From the NCBI GenBank assembly GCA_963801105.1, contig CAWDDH010000003.1, positions 2,480,001-2,544,000 of the forward strand: a DNA stretch of 64,000 nucleotides. The letters run 5' to 3'. A model generated the notes under the pieces. The model was given only the letters and a program-made list of their open reading frames with translations. It did not search any database and was not told the DNA's origin. The position numbers were made by a program, and so were the translations under genes. Of the stretch, positions 56,023-64,000 are shown one piece after another. This DNA is from JAENVU01 sp963801105. GTDB taxonomy: Bacteria; Actinomycetota; Acidimicrobiia; IMCC26256; JAENVU01. Within the stretch, counting starts at the first letter, position 1. Every line of letters starts with the position of its first letter.

Positions 56023-56081
56023 CGGTCGAGGCGCGCGCGAGCGCGGCTCGTCGGCATACCCCGCGGGCCCGTGAGGCCCCG

Positions 56082-57215
56082 ATGACGACCGACGACGACC
56101 TGATGGCAGAGGCGATCGCAGCCGCGGACGCCGCGCGCGCGGCCGTGCCGCCGTGGCCCCAGGTCGGCTGCGTGATCGTCCGCGCGGGCGAGATCGTGGG
56201 GGTGGGCGCCACCGGGACCCACCCGGTCGGCCCGCACGCCGAGGTCGCGGCCCTCGAGGCGGCCGGCGACCGCGCCCGCGGTGCCACCGCCTACACGACG
56301 CTCGAGCCGTGCGATCACGACGGCAACACCCCGCCCTGCTCGTGGGCACTGATCGAGGCGGGAGTGTCGAGGGTCGTCGTGGCGGTGGAGGATCCGGACG
56401 CGAAGGTGTCCGGACGCGGGATCGCCCGGTTGCGCGAGGCCGGGATCGACGTCGCGGTCGGGCCCGGCGCCGATGCCGCCGCGGCCCAACTCCGCGGCTA
56501 CCTGTTCCAGCGCCGGTTCGGTCTGCCCTTCACCGTGCTCAAGACCGCGATGAGCCTCGACGGGCGGACCACCGCGGCGGACGGGTCCAGCCAGTGGATC
56601 ACGGGCCCCGAGGCCCGTGCCGACGCCCACCGGTTGCGCGGGGAGTCCCACGCGGTCCTCGTCGGTCCGGCGACCGCGCGGGCCGACCGGCCGCGCCTGA
56701 CGGTGCGCGACGCGGCACCGGGTCCGTGGGGTCAGCCGCTGCGGGTGCTGCTCGACGCCAGGGGGGTCGTCCCCGTGGAGGGGCCGCTCGCCGACCGGGC
56801 GCTGGCGCCGACGCTGGTGGTCACGACCGATGCGGCGCCGGCGGCGCTACGCCGGCGCTGGGACGACGCGGGTGCGACGACCGCGGTGGTGCCGGCGGGG
56901 AAGGACGGTCACGGGGTCGATCTGACCGCAACCCTCGAGCTGCTCGCGGCGGACCACCACGTGTACCAGGCGATGGTGGAGGGCGGTGGCCGGCTCCACG
57001 GGGCCTTCCTCGCCGAGGGTCACGCACAGGAGCTCGTGGTGTACGTCGCGCCGGTGGTGCTCGGTGAGCGGGGTCGGTCCGTGGTCGCGACGCCGGGGCC
57101 CGAGACCCTCGCCGCGGCCGATCGCGGCTGGCGCGTCGCCGACGTGGTCCGGTTGGGGAGCGACCTGCGCCTGACCTACCGCAGGATCGGCGCCGCCGTG
57201 GAGGTGGCGGCCTGA
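56082..57215 (+). CDS. ribD: Bifunctional riboflavin deaminase/reductase RibD
   Basis: Residues 1-145 form the deaminase with zinc ligands in PVGPHAEVAALE and LEPCDHDGNTPPC; residues 150-377 form the reductase (LKTAMSLDGRTTAADGSSQW, VEGGGRLHGAF). Carries out steps 2 and 3 of riboflavin synthesis. ATG 56082 lies 60 nt after the riboswitch. It shares one base with ribE (TGATG). Confidence 0.96.
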   Translation: MTTDDDLMAEAIAAADAARAAVPPWPQVGCVIVRAGEIVGVGATGTHPVGPHAEVAALEAAGDRARGATAYTTLEPCDHDGNTPPCSWALIEAGVSRVVVAVEDPDAKVSGRGIARLREAGIDVAVGPGADAAAAQLRGYLFQRRFGLPFTVLKTAMSLDGRTTAADGSSQWITGPEARADAHRLRGESHAVLVGPATARADRPRLTVRDAAPGPWGQPLRVLLDARGVVPVEGPLADRALAPTLVVTTDAAPAALRRRWDDAGATTAVVPAGKDGHGVDLTATLELLAADHHVYQAMVEGGGRLHGAFLAEGHAQELVVYVAPVVLGERGRSVVATPGPETLAAADRGWRVADVVRLGSDLRLTYRRIGAAVEVAA

Positions 57216-57817
57216 TGTTCACCGGCATCGTCGAGGAGCTCGGGACGGTCCGCGCCGTCACCCCGAACGAGGGCGGCGCGCGGATCGAGATCGACGCGGC
57301 GACCGTCCTCGACGACGCGCAGCTCGGCGACTCGATCGCCGTCAACGGTTGCTGTCTCACCGTGGTGGAGCTCGGTGCCGGTCGGTGGGCGGCCGACGCG
57401 GTGACCGAGACACTCGACCGGACCGGACTCGGCGGGCTCACCGCCGGCGATCCCGTGAACCTCGAGCGCCCGGTGCGGGTCGAGGACCGCCTCGGCGGCC
57501 ACATCGTGCAGGGCCACATCGACGGCGTCGCGAGCGTCGCGCGCCGGGAGCCGCTGCCCGACGGCTCGACCCGGATGGCGTTCACCCTGCCCGCCGGGTT
57601 GCTGCGCTACGTCGTCGAGAAGGGCTCGATCACCCTCGACGGCATCAGCCTCACCGTTGCGGCCCTCGACGACGCGACCGCGACCGTCGAGGTTGCCGTC
57701 ATCCCGCACACGCTGTCCGTCACCACGCTCGGGGTCCGTGCCCCGGGCGACCCCGTCAACGTCGAGGTCGACATCCTCGCCAAGCACGTCGAGCGCCTGC
57801 TCGCCAGTAGGGAGTAG
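57215..57817 (+). CDS. ribE: Riboflavin synthase alpha chain
   Basis: Converts two lumazine molecules to riboflavin. The 200 residues comprise two lumazine-binding repeats: MFTGIVEELGTV and SIAVNGCCLTVVE in the first, GHIVQGHIDGVA and SITLDGISLTVA in the second. Normal length. ATG 57215 overlaps the ribD stop. Confidence 0.97.
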   Translation: MFTGIVEELGTVRAVTPNEGGARIEIDAATVLDDAQLGDSIAVNGCCLTVVELGAGRWAADAVTETLDRTGLGGLTAGDPVNLERPVRVEDRLGGHIVQGHIDGVASVARREPLPDGSTRMAFTLPAGLLRYVVEKGSITLDGISLTVAALDDATATVEVAVIPHTLSVTTLGVRAPGDPVNVEVDILAKHVERLLASRE

Positions 57818-57823
57818 AAGGCC

Positions 57824-59053
57824 GTGTTCACGCACATCGAGAACGCCATCGCCGCCGTCGGCCGTGGGGAGATCGTCATCGCCGTCGACGACGAGGACCG
57901 CGAGAACGAGGGCGACCTCATCATGGCGGCGGAGAAGATCACACCGGAGGCGATGGGGTTCTTCGTCCGCCACACGAGCGGTGTGATCTGCATGCCGATG
58001 ACGGGGTCGCGGCTCGACGAGCTGCAGCTGCCCCTGATGGTGAGCAACAACACCGAGTCCCAGCGCACCGCGTTCACCGTCTCGGTCGACGCGGTGGCGG
58101 GCACCACGACCGGCATCTCGGCGGCGGACCGGGCCACCACGGTGCTCCGGCTCATCGACGACGCCGCCCGCTCGGACGACTTCGCGCGCCCCGGCCACAT
58201 CTTCCCGCTGCGCTACCGCGAGGGCGGGGTGCTCAAGCGGGCCGGGCACACCGAGGCCGCGGTGGACCTGGCCCGGCTCGCCGGGCTCGAGGAGGCCGGG
58301 GTGCTCGCCGAGGTCGTCAACGATGACGGCACCATGGCGCGCCTGCCCCAGCTCCGGGCGTTCGCCGAGGAGCACGGATTGCACCTCATCACCATCGCCG
58401 ACCTCATCCGCTACCGCCGTCACCGTGAGAAGCTCGTCCGGCGCGTGAGCGAGGCCAGGATCCCGACCCGCCACGGCGACTTCACCGCCTTCGTCTTCGA
58501 GAGCCTGCTCGACGGCGTCGAGCACATGGCGTTCGTGCGGGGCGAGGTGGCCGGCGAGGACGACGTGCTCGTCCGGGTACACAGCGAGTGCCTCACCGGC
58601 GACGTGTTCGGCTCGATGCGTTGCGACTGCGGCCTCCAGCTCGACGCCGCGCTCGCGCAGATCGCGGCGGCGGGCCGGGGCGTCGTCGTGTACCTGCGCG
58701 GGCACGAGGGCCGCGGCATCGGACTCGGCCACAAGCTCCGGGCCTACTCCCTCCAGGACGAAGGTCGCGACACCGTCGAGGCCAACGAGGATCTCGGATT
58801 CCCGGCCGACTCGCGTGAGTACGGCATCGGCTCGCAGATCCTGGTCGACCTCGGGATCACGACGATGCGCCTCATGACGAACAACCCGGCCAAGTACGGC
58901 GGGCTCGAGGGCTTCGGGCTCGAGATCGTGGAGCGGGTGCCGATCTCGATCCTCCCCAACCCGGAGAACATCGCGTACCTGCGCACCAAGCAGGAGAAGC
59001 TCGGACACCTCCTCGGGCTCGACGACGCACCCGGGAGCGAGGCCGGTGCGTGA
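57824..59053 (+). CDS. ribBA: Bifunctional DHBP synthase / GTP cyclohydrolase II
   Basis: N-terminal RibB (about 1-205): DDEDRENEGDLIMAAE, RHTSGVICMP, GHIFPLRYREGGVL, AGHTEAAVDLARLAG. C-terminal RibA (about 210-400): RVHSECLTGDVFGSMRCDCG with zinc Cys residues, YLRGHEGRGIGLGHKLRAY, ADSREYGIGSQIL. Makes both precursors of the pathway. GTG 57824 is 6 nt after ribE. Confidence 0.97.
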   Translation: MFTHIENAIAAVGRGEIVIAVDDEDRENEGDLIMAAEKITPEAMGFFVRHTSGVICMPMTGSRLDELQLPLMVSNNTESQRTAFTVSVDAVAGTTTGISAADRATTVLRLIDDAARSDDFARPGHIFPLRYREGGVLKRAGHTEAAVDLARLAGLEEAGVLAEVVNDDGTMARLPQLRAFAEEHGLHLITIADLIRYRRHREKLVRRVSEARIPTRHGDFTAFVFESLLDGVEHMAFVRGEVAGEDDVLVRVHSECLTGDVFGSMRCDCGLQLDAALAQIAAAGRGVVVYLRGHEGRGIGLGHKLRAYSLQDEGRDTVEANEDLGFPADSREYGIGSQILVDLGITTMRLMTNNPAKYGGLEGFGLEIVERVPISILPNPENIAYLRTKQEKLGHLLGLDDAPGSEAGA

Positions 59054-59586
59054 GCGGGGTACCCGAGCGCTTCGTCACCGAGCGGCTGGTCGCCCGTCGA
59101 CCGGCGCCTGCCGACGAGCACTTCCTCGTCGGCGTGTGGGCGGATCCGCGGGTGACGGAGTGGCTCGGCGGTCCTCGTGACCGTGTCGCGGTTCGGAGCC
59201 TGCTCGACCACTGGGACGACCTGTGGCGGGCGCCGGCGACCGGAGCGTGGATGCTCGTCGATCGCAGCGACGGGGATCCGGTCGGGTGGGTGCTGCTCCA
59301 TCCGATGGACTTCGGCGGCCACGTCGGCACCGAGGTCGGCTGGGCGATCCGGGCCGACCGGCACCGTGAAGGCCTGGCGTCCGAGGCCGCGACGAGGGTC
59401 GTCGAGATCGGCTTCGTCGACTGCGGACTCGACGAGCTGCTCAGCGGCACGATGACGACGAACGAGGCGTCGCGCGGCGTGATGACGAAGCTCGGCTTCC
59501 GCTACGACACCGAGGTCGAGCACGCCGGCCTCCCGCACGTGCTGTACCGACTGGACCGAGCGACCTGGGAGAAGACCCGTGGGTGA
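59050..59586 (+). CDS. GNAT family N-acetyltransferase, RimJ/RimL-like
   Basis: A 178-residue acetyltransferase: FVTERLVARRPAPAD at the start, then GTEVGWAIRADRHREGLASE (acetyl-CoA loop, Arg/Gln-x-x-Gly/Ala variant) and TMTTNEASRGVMTKLGF near 135. Substrate unknown. It overlaps ribBA by 4 nt and ribH by 8 nt, so it is firmly inside the riboflavin operon; a link to flavin metabolism is possible but unproven. Confidence 0.82.
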   Translation: MSGVPERFVTERLVARRPAPADEHFLVGVWADPRVTEWLGGPRDRVAVRSLLDHWDDLWRAPATGAWMLVDRSDGDPVGWVLLHPMDFGGHVGTEVGWAIRADRHREGLASEAATRVVEIGFVDCGLDELLSGTMTTNEASRGVMTKLGFRYDTEVEHAGLPHVLYRLDRATWEKTRG

Positions 59587-60064
59587 GTACGCGGTGGCCG
59601 CCGACGGTGTCGACGGGACCGGGATGCGCGTGGCGATCGCGGTGAGCCGGTTCAACGAGGACATCACCGAGGGGCTGCTCGGCGGCGCGCGGCGCACGCT
59701 GACCGGGGCCGGGGTGCGCGACGAGGACGTCCTGGTGGTGCGGGTGCCCGGAGCGTTCGAGCTCCCGGTGGTCGCCCGCCAGCTCGGCGGCAGCGGCGCG
59801 GTCGACGCGGTGATCTGCCTCGGATCGGTCATCCGGGGCGACACGCCGCACTTCGAGTACGTCGCGGGCGAGGCGGCGCGGGGTCTCCAGGACGCCGCGC
59901 TGGCCACCGGTGTCCCGGTCGTGTTCGGCATCCTGACCACCAACACCCATGAGCAGGCGCTCGACCGCATCGGCGGCTCCGAAGGCCACAAGGGCGAGGA
60001 GGCGGCGGCGACTGCGCTCGAGATGATCGCATTGCTCGCGTCCCTGCCGGGCGCCCGCGACTAG
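59579..60064 (+). CDS. ribH: 6,7-dimethyl-8-ribityllumazine synthase
   Basis: Forms lumazine, the substrate of RibE. The 161 residues show VAIAVSRFNEDITEGLL, VRVPGAFELPVVARQL near 57, CLGSVIRGDTPHFEYVAGEA near 80-100 and FGILTTNTHEQALDR near 118. GTG 59579 sits inside the acetyltransferase end. Confidence 0.96.
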   Translation: MGEYAVAADGVDGTGMRVAIAVSRFNEDITEGLLGGARRTLTGAGVRDEDVLVVRVPGAFELPVVARQLGGSGAVDAVICLGSVIRGDTPHFEYVAGEAARGLQDAALATGVPVVFGILTTNTHEQALDRIGGSEGHKGEEAAATALEMIALLASLPGARD

Positions 60065-60076
60065 AAACGGGTCCTC

Positions 60077-60952
60077 ATGTTGCGCATCGTGCTTCCCAAG
60101 GGCTCGCTCGAGCGGGCCACGTTCCAGCTGCTCGCCGACGCCGACCTCGCGGTCAACCGCGGCTCGGAGGTCGACTATCGCGGCACCGTCGACGATCCCC
60201 GGGTGTCGGAGGTGATGGTGCTCCGACCCCAGGAGATCCCGAGGTACGTCGCCTCCGGGATGTTCGACCTCGGGATCACGGGGCGCGACTGGGTGGAGGA
60301 GACGGGGGCGGACGTCGTCACCCTCACCGAGCTGCACTACTCGAAGGCGACGGCCCGCCCGATCCGCATGGTGCTCGCGGTCGCGGGGGACTCGTCGGCC
60401 GAGCGGGTCCAGGACCTGCCCGACGGCGTGCGGGTGCAGACCGAGTACCCCGAGCTGACCCGGCGGTACTTCGCCGAGGCCGGTGTGCAGGCCGACATCA
60501 CGCTGTCCTACGGCGCGACCGAGGCGAAGATCCCCGAGATCGCCGACGCCGTCGTCGAGATCACCGAGACGGGCCGGGCGCTGCGTGCCGCGGGGCTCAA
60601 GGTGATCGGCCAGATCGTCACCTCCTACACCGAGCTGATCGCCAACCCGCTCAGCCACCAGGATCCCGACAAGCGCAAGGCCATGGATCAGCTGATGACG
60701 CTGCTCACCGGCGCACTCGAGGCGCGGGGCCGGGTGCTCGTCAAGCTCAACGTGGACGGCACGAACCTCCCGACGGTCATCGGTCTGCTCCCGGCGCTCA
60801 AGTCGCCGACCGTGTCCCAGCTGTTCGGCGAGGACGGCTTCGCGGTCGAGACCGTCGTCGCGAAGTCCGAGATCAACACCCTGATCCCGGCGCTGCGTGA
60901 CGCAGGTGCGGCCGACATCATCGAGCTGCCGATCCTGAAGATCGTCCACTGA
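60077..60952 (+). CDS. hisG: ATP phosphoribosyltransferase, long form
   Basis: First step of histidine synthesis. The 291 residues include LRIVLPKGSLER, the PRPP-binding LSYGATEAKIPEIADAVVEI-type loop (E, A, D, E, T) near 160, and a C-terminal ACT-like regulatory domain (VLVKLNVDGTNLPTVIGLLP), so it is the hexameric His-inhibited form and needs no HisZ. It follows ribH by 12 nt. The hisE gene often found between ribH and hisG in actinobacteria is absent here. Confidence 0.96.
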   Translation: MLRIVLPKGSLERATFQLLADADLAVNRGSEVDYRGTVDDPRVSEVMVLRPQEIPRYVASGMFDLGITGRDWVEETGADVVTLTELHYSKATARPIRMVLAVAGDSSAERVQDLPDGVRVQTEYPELTRRYFAEAGVQADITLSYGATEAKIPEIADAVVEITETGRALRAAGLKVIGQIVTSYTELIANPLSHQDPDKRKAMDQLMTLLTGALEARGRVLVKLNVDGTNLPTVIGLLPALKSPTVSQLFGEDGFAVETVVAKSEINTLIPALRDAGAADIIELPILKIVH

Positions 60953-60953
60953 C

Positions 60954-61163
60954 ATGAGCGCGGGCACCGTCGTCGAGTTCGACGAGCGTCGCGGCCTCGG
61001 CCGCATCGAGAGCGATGGCCGGACGTTCCCGTTCCACACGACCCAGATCGCCGACGGCACGCGTTCGGTACGCGTCGGGGCGGCGGTCGAGTTCGAGGTC
61101 GTTCCCGGCCGCCGCGGCGACTGGGAGGCGGCCCGCATCGAGAAGGTCGGAGCGACGCGGTGA
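60954..61163 (+). CDS. Cold-shock-domain-like small protein
   Basis: A 69-residue OB-type protein: GTVVEFDERRGLGRIESDG followed by FPFHTTQIADGTRSVRVGAAVEFEV, resembling CspA strands, but without the full RNP1 (GFGFI) and RNP2 (VFVHF) motifs. ATG 60954 is 1 nt after hisG; the end overlaps the next gene by 4 nt. Nucleic-acid binding is plausible but not shown. Confidence 0.7.
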   Translation: MSAGTVVEFDERRGLGRIESDGRTFPFHTTQIADGTRSVRVGAAVEFEVVPGRRGDWEAARIEKVGATR

Positions 61164-62008
61164 ACCGCTGGCAGGTGGGCGATGTCGGTGTCACCAGCGT
61201 CGTCGAGATCGAGGCGCCGATCCCGGTCGAGACGGTCCTGCCGCGTGCGACCGCGGGCGCAGTGCTGGCCCATCCCTGGCTCCAGCCCGATTTCGCGACC
61301 GCGGAGGGGCTGATCCACCTGCGGATCCAGTTGCTCGTGGTGGAGTCGCAGGGTCGCACGATCGCGATCGACACCTGTCTCGGCAACGACAAGAACCGCA
61401 CGAACCCCGTCTTCGACCACCTGCAGCTCCCGTTCCTCGCCGCGCTGACCGCCGCAGGGTTCCCGCCCGAGTCCGTCGACACCGTCGTCTGTACCCACCT
61501 GCACGTCGACCACGTCGGCTGGAACACGCGCCTCGTCGACGGGCGGTGGGTTCCGACGTTCCCGAACGCCCGGTATCTCATCGGTCGCGTCGAGTCCGAG
61601 CACTGGGACGCGTACGGCGTCCACGAGGACGGTGACGTCTACGGGGACTCGGTGCGGCCGGTGATCGAGGCCGGGCTGGTCGACCTGGTCGAGTTCGGCC
61701 ACCGCGTGACCGACGAGGTGGTCCTGGAGGCGACGCCCGGCCACTCGCCGGGTCACCAGAGCGTGCACATCACGTCGGGCGGGGCCGAGGCGCTGATCAC
61801 CGGGGACGTGATGCATCACCCGCTCCAGTGCGCCGTTCCGGATCTGGAGAGCGCGTTCGACTCCGACGCGGATGCCGCACGGCTGACGCGCCGGTCGCTC
61901 CTCGCGCGGTACGCGGGTTCCGACGTCCTGGTGATCGGGACCCATTTCGGCGGCCGGGGCGCCGGGCACGTCGTGAGCGATGCCGAGGCCTGGCGCATCG
62001 AGGCCTGA
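61160..62008 (+). CDS. Metallo-beta-lactamase-fold hydrolase
   Basis: A 282-residue MBL protein with the metal motif CTHLHVDHVGWN near 113, ATPGHSPGHQSVHI near 193 and LITGDVMHHP near 214. Similar to lactonase/quorum-quenching and other small-molecule MBL hydrolases; substrate not assignable. GTG 61160 overlaps the small protein before it; its stop overlaps the amidohydrolase ATG. Confidence 0.85.
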   Translation: MNRWQVGDVGVTSVVEIEAPIPVETVLPRATAGAVLAHPWLQPDFATAEGLIHLRIQLLVVESQGRTIAIDTCLGNDKNRTNPVFDHLQLPFLAALTAAGFPPESVDTVVCTHLHVDHVGWNTRLVDGRWVPTFPNARYLIGRVESEHWDAYGVHEDGDVYGDSVRPVIEAGLVDLVEFGHRVTDEVVLEATPGHSPGHQSVHITSGGAEALITGDVMHHPLQCAVPDLESAFDSDADAARLTRRSLLARYAGSDVLVIGTHFGGRGAGHVVSDAEAWRIEA

Positions 62009-63384
62009 TGCCCCTGCAGCTGCCCACATTGCTGCGGATGCTCCACACCGACGAGTTCGTACCGGTCCCGTCCCACGGGGCGCTGCTCCGGGCGAAAGAT
62101 GAGGTGGCGCGTGCCGCGCCGGACGTCGCCCGCGCCCTCGGGGCCGATCCGGGTGAGTATGTCCACGATCGGCGTGGGACGGCGTTGGCTCTCCGGGCGA
62201 TCGACGAGGCCCACGGTGGCGGGTTCTATGACGTGCCGCCCGACGCGGTGGTGGACGCCGAGGTCGCGACCGCGGTGTTCGCGGCGCGTGGCGCCACGAT
62301 CGACGTGCAGACACACCTGGTGGACCCGACGCTCTGGGTCGGGCCCCACGCCGCCGCGCTCGGGCAGTTCCTCGCGCTCGCCGACCCCGAGCGGTGGTCC
62401 GGTGGGATCGATCCGTATGCGATCGACGCCGCGGCGTGGGCCGCGCTCGTGTTCGGTGCGAGTGAGACCGCGGTCGCGCTCCTGACCTCGACGCCCGGTC
62501 CGGCGGGGGAGAACGTGCTCGAGAACGCGCAGATCGCCGCGGTGCGCGACGTCACCGACCGCTACGCCGGCACGGGGCGCGTCCTGACGCACACGATCGT
62601 GCATCCGAACCTCGGGCCAGGGGAGCTGGACCGCATGACGGACTGGTCGGCGGACCTCCGCCCGTCGGCGTGGAAGGTGTACACGCTCGCGGGCCCTCCG
62701 ACGGCGGCGTCGCCCGCCGGTGGCTGGTTCCTCGACGACGCCGAGATCGGTATGCCGTTCCTCGAACGGGCGCGGGCGCTCGGACCGCGGATCGTCTGCG
62801 CGCACAAGGGACTGGGCGGGCCGGTGCCGGACGCGTCGGTCGCCGCGGCATCGCCCCGCGACGTCGGACCCGCGGCGGCCGCGTTCGGTGAGCTGATGTT
62901 CGTCGTCTACCACTCGGGCTACGAGCGGGATCCCCACGGCGAGGAGGGGGCGTTCGACCCGGTCATGCCGTCGGGCGTGGACCGGCTCATCGCATCCTGC
63001 CTCGCGCACGGCGTCGGTCCGACAGGGAACGTGTACGCCGAGCTGGGCAGCACGTGGTTCCTGATGCTGCGCCGGCCTCGCGAAGCGGCCCACGTGCTCG
63101 GGAAGCTGCTCGCGCACTTCGGTCCGGCTCGGGTCCTGTGGGGCACCGACAGCACGTGGTACGGCTCGCCCCAGCCCCTGATCGACGCCTTCCGCGCGTT
63201 CCGGATCCCGGAGCGGATGCAGGAGGAGTTCGGGTATCCGCCGCTCACCGACGCGGTGAAGGAGCGCATCCTCGGCACCAACGCCGCCGAGCTCTACGGC
63301 GTCGACCCACCGTCGCTGCCCGCCTACCCCGGTCCGCAGCTGGCGCCGGCGTTGCTGGCCGCGATGGACGGCGCCCGCGGCTGA
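62008..63384 (+). CDS. Amidohydrolase family (Amidohydro_2-like) protein
   Basis: A 458-residue TIM-barrel protein: TIDVQTHLVDP near 97 (HxH motif reads QxH), THTIVHPNLGPGELD, WKVYTLAG, IVCAHKGLGGP near 268, and the C-terminal VLWGTDSTWYGSPQPLI with the conserved Asp. The family includes decarboxylases and hydrolases. Translationally coupled to the MBL gene. Convergent with the next gene, stops meeting at 63384/63385. Confidence 0.8.
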   Translation: MPLQLPTLLRMLHTDEFVPVPSHGALLRAKDEVARAAPDVARALGADPGEYVHDRRGTALALRAIDEAHGGGFYDVPPDAVVDAEVATAVFAARGATIDVQTHLVDPTLWVGPHAAALGQFLALADPERWSGGIDPYAIDAAAWAALVFGASETAVALLTSTPGPAGENVLENAQIAAVRDVTDRYAGTGRVLTHTIVHPNLGPGELDRMTDWSADLRPSAWKVYTLAGPPTAASPAGGWFLDDAEIGMPFLERARALGPRIVCAHKGLGGPVPDASVAAASPRDVGPAAAAFGELMFVVYHSGYERDPHGEEGAFDPVMPSGVDRLIASCLAHGVGPTGNVYAELGSTWFLMLRRPREAAHVLGKLLAHFGPARVLWGTDSTWYGSPQPLIDAFRAFRIPERMQEEFGYPPLTDAVKERILGTNAAELYGVDPPSLPAYPGPQLAPALLAAMDGARG

Positions 63385-64000
63385 TCATCCCGCGCCGATC
63401 CCGCCACCGCCCCCGCCGCCCCCGCCGCCCCCGGAGAAGCCGCCTCCGCCTCCCGACCCGCTGGACTTCGGGGTGAACGACGACGTGGTCCCCGCCAGGC
63501 CGGCCGAGAACGAGCCGATCGTGGCGAAGGGGGCGCTCCCCGGGTGCGCGCCCACGTACCAGGGTGCGAACGTCGCCTGGTCCTCGGGCGGGATGCGCTG
63601 CGCGAGTCCCCTGGCCAGCTCGTCGCTGACGCCGAGCGCCGCCGCGTAGACGAGATAGCGCTCCCACAGCACGAGGTGGCCGACGGGCGCGTCCTCGAGC
63701 TGGGAGAAGTCGCGCAGGTAGTTGCGCACCCCTCGCCATTCGAGGAACCGTTGGTGACCCTCGGGGGAGCGCTGGCGCAGCAGCGGGGTGAGCGCGAGCT
63801 GGATCGCGGCCCACGCGATGCCGAGGATGCCGAGCAACCACAGGCGCAGCCCGACGCCGGCCGCGCCGGCCAGACCGACGACGACCGCGACGGCGACGTT
63901 GATGAGGAACGGCTTGGAGCGGCCACCGTTGATGTAGCGCCGGTTGCGCAGGCTCGTGCCGGCGTCGGCCTGGAAGGACTTCCAGCGTGACTGCGCCTCG
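63385..64000 (-). CDS. DUF2207-type membrane protein, C-terminal part only
   Basis: The visible 204 residues are the C-terminal part of a predicted membrane protein: two hydrophobic helices (FLINVAVAVVVGLAGAAG and WLLGILGIAWAAIQLAL), then the cytosolic RFLEWRGVRNYLRDFSQLED segment typical of DUF2207, and a Gly-rich tail (SGSGGGGGFSGGGG). The frame continues past 64000 without a start; the TTG at 63837 is internal. Function unknown. Confidence 0.78.
   Translation of the reverse strand, partial: EAQSRWKSFQADAGTSLRNRRYINGGRSKPFLINVAVAVVVGLAGAAGVGLRLWLLGILGIAWAAIQLALTPLLRQRSPEGHQRFLEWRGVRNYLRDFSQLEDAPVGHLVLWERYLVYAAALGVSDELARGLAQRIPPEDQATFAPWYVGAHPGSAPFATIGSFSAGLAGTTSSFTPKSSGSGGGGGFSGGGGGGGGGGGIGAG

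Noticed and set aside
55797..56081. A small gene or tRNA between mog and ribD
   Set aside because: The region is explained by the operator, promoter and FMN riboswitch; no cloverleaf or supported frame was found.

Overview
The window is a dense, very GC-rich stretch from an actinobacterium. Supporting signs are mIHF, a DUF2017 protein beside clpS, a 13E12-type HNH/DUF222 gene behind a Gram-positive LexA box, PriA without helicase motifs, PPOX and luciferase-like oxidoreductases, overlapping ATGA/GTGA/TGATG gene junctions and many GTG starts. A monoderm type IV pilus locus next to shikimate genes, plus leaderless-looking promoters, suggests the class Acidimicrobiia, but that placement is an inference. 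No tRNA, rRNA, CRISPR array, insertion sequence or prophage was seen.

Layout. 1-4.3 kb: alaS (5' cut by the window edge), ruvX, mltG, aroE. 4.3-12.9 kb: type IV pilus engine genes: a DUF4388 protein, pilB, pilT, a second pilB on the minus strand, a second pilT with a PilB-like N-terminal domain, and pilC. 13-21 kb: an accessory block between pilus genes: SDR, luciferase-like oxidoreductase, agmatine deiminase, a second luciferase-like protein, then an alpha-oxoamine synthase / acyl carrier protein / acyl-AMP ligase operon facing an Asp/Asn beta-hydroxylase. 21.3-26.6 kb: two pilins, pilD, a small HTH gene, a fused pilM-pilN, pilO and a pilP-like gene. 26.7-33.4 kb: aroC-aroK-aroB-aroQ, an Xaa-Pro peptidase, efp, nusB, clpS, DUF2017, PPOX. 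33.5-43.7 kb: a decayed SOS-linked HNH gene, then the pyrimidine operon pyrR-pyrB-pyrC-carA-carB-pyrD-pyrF behind a PyrR attenuator. 43.8-49.3 kb: mihF, gmk, rpoZ, coaBC, metK, priA. 49.5-51.8 kb: an arylsulfatase. 51.9-55.8 kb: def, fmt, rsmB, rpe and a MogA/MoaB-type gene. 55.8-64 kb: an FMN riboswitch and ribD-ribE-ribBA-GNAT-ribH, then hisG, a cold-shock-like protein, a metallo-beta-lactamase-fold protein, an amidohydrolase and a minus-strand DUF2207-type membrane protein cut by the right edge.

Three points matter most. (1) At least seven conserved genes (ruvX, pilA, pilMN, efp, carB, sulfatase, mog) each carry one break of the same kind, apparently one extra base, so residual insertion errors in the sequence are more likely than loss of function. 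(2) The oxoamine synthase / ACP / acyl ligase / hydroxylase block looks like an uncharacterised acyl-amino-ketone or sphingolipid-type pathway and is the best candidate for a little-described system. (3) Regulation is readable in places: PyrR attenuator, FMN riboswitch, LexA box, and near-identical 14-bp palindromes (TNNAACNNGTTNNA) in front of both the luciferase-like gene and the riboflavin operon.
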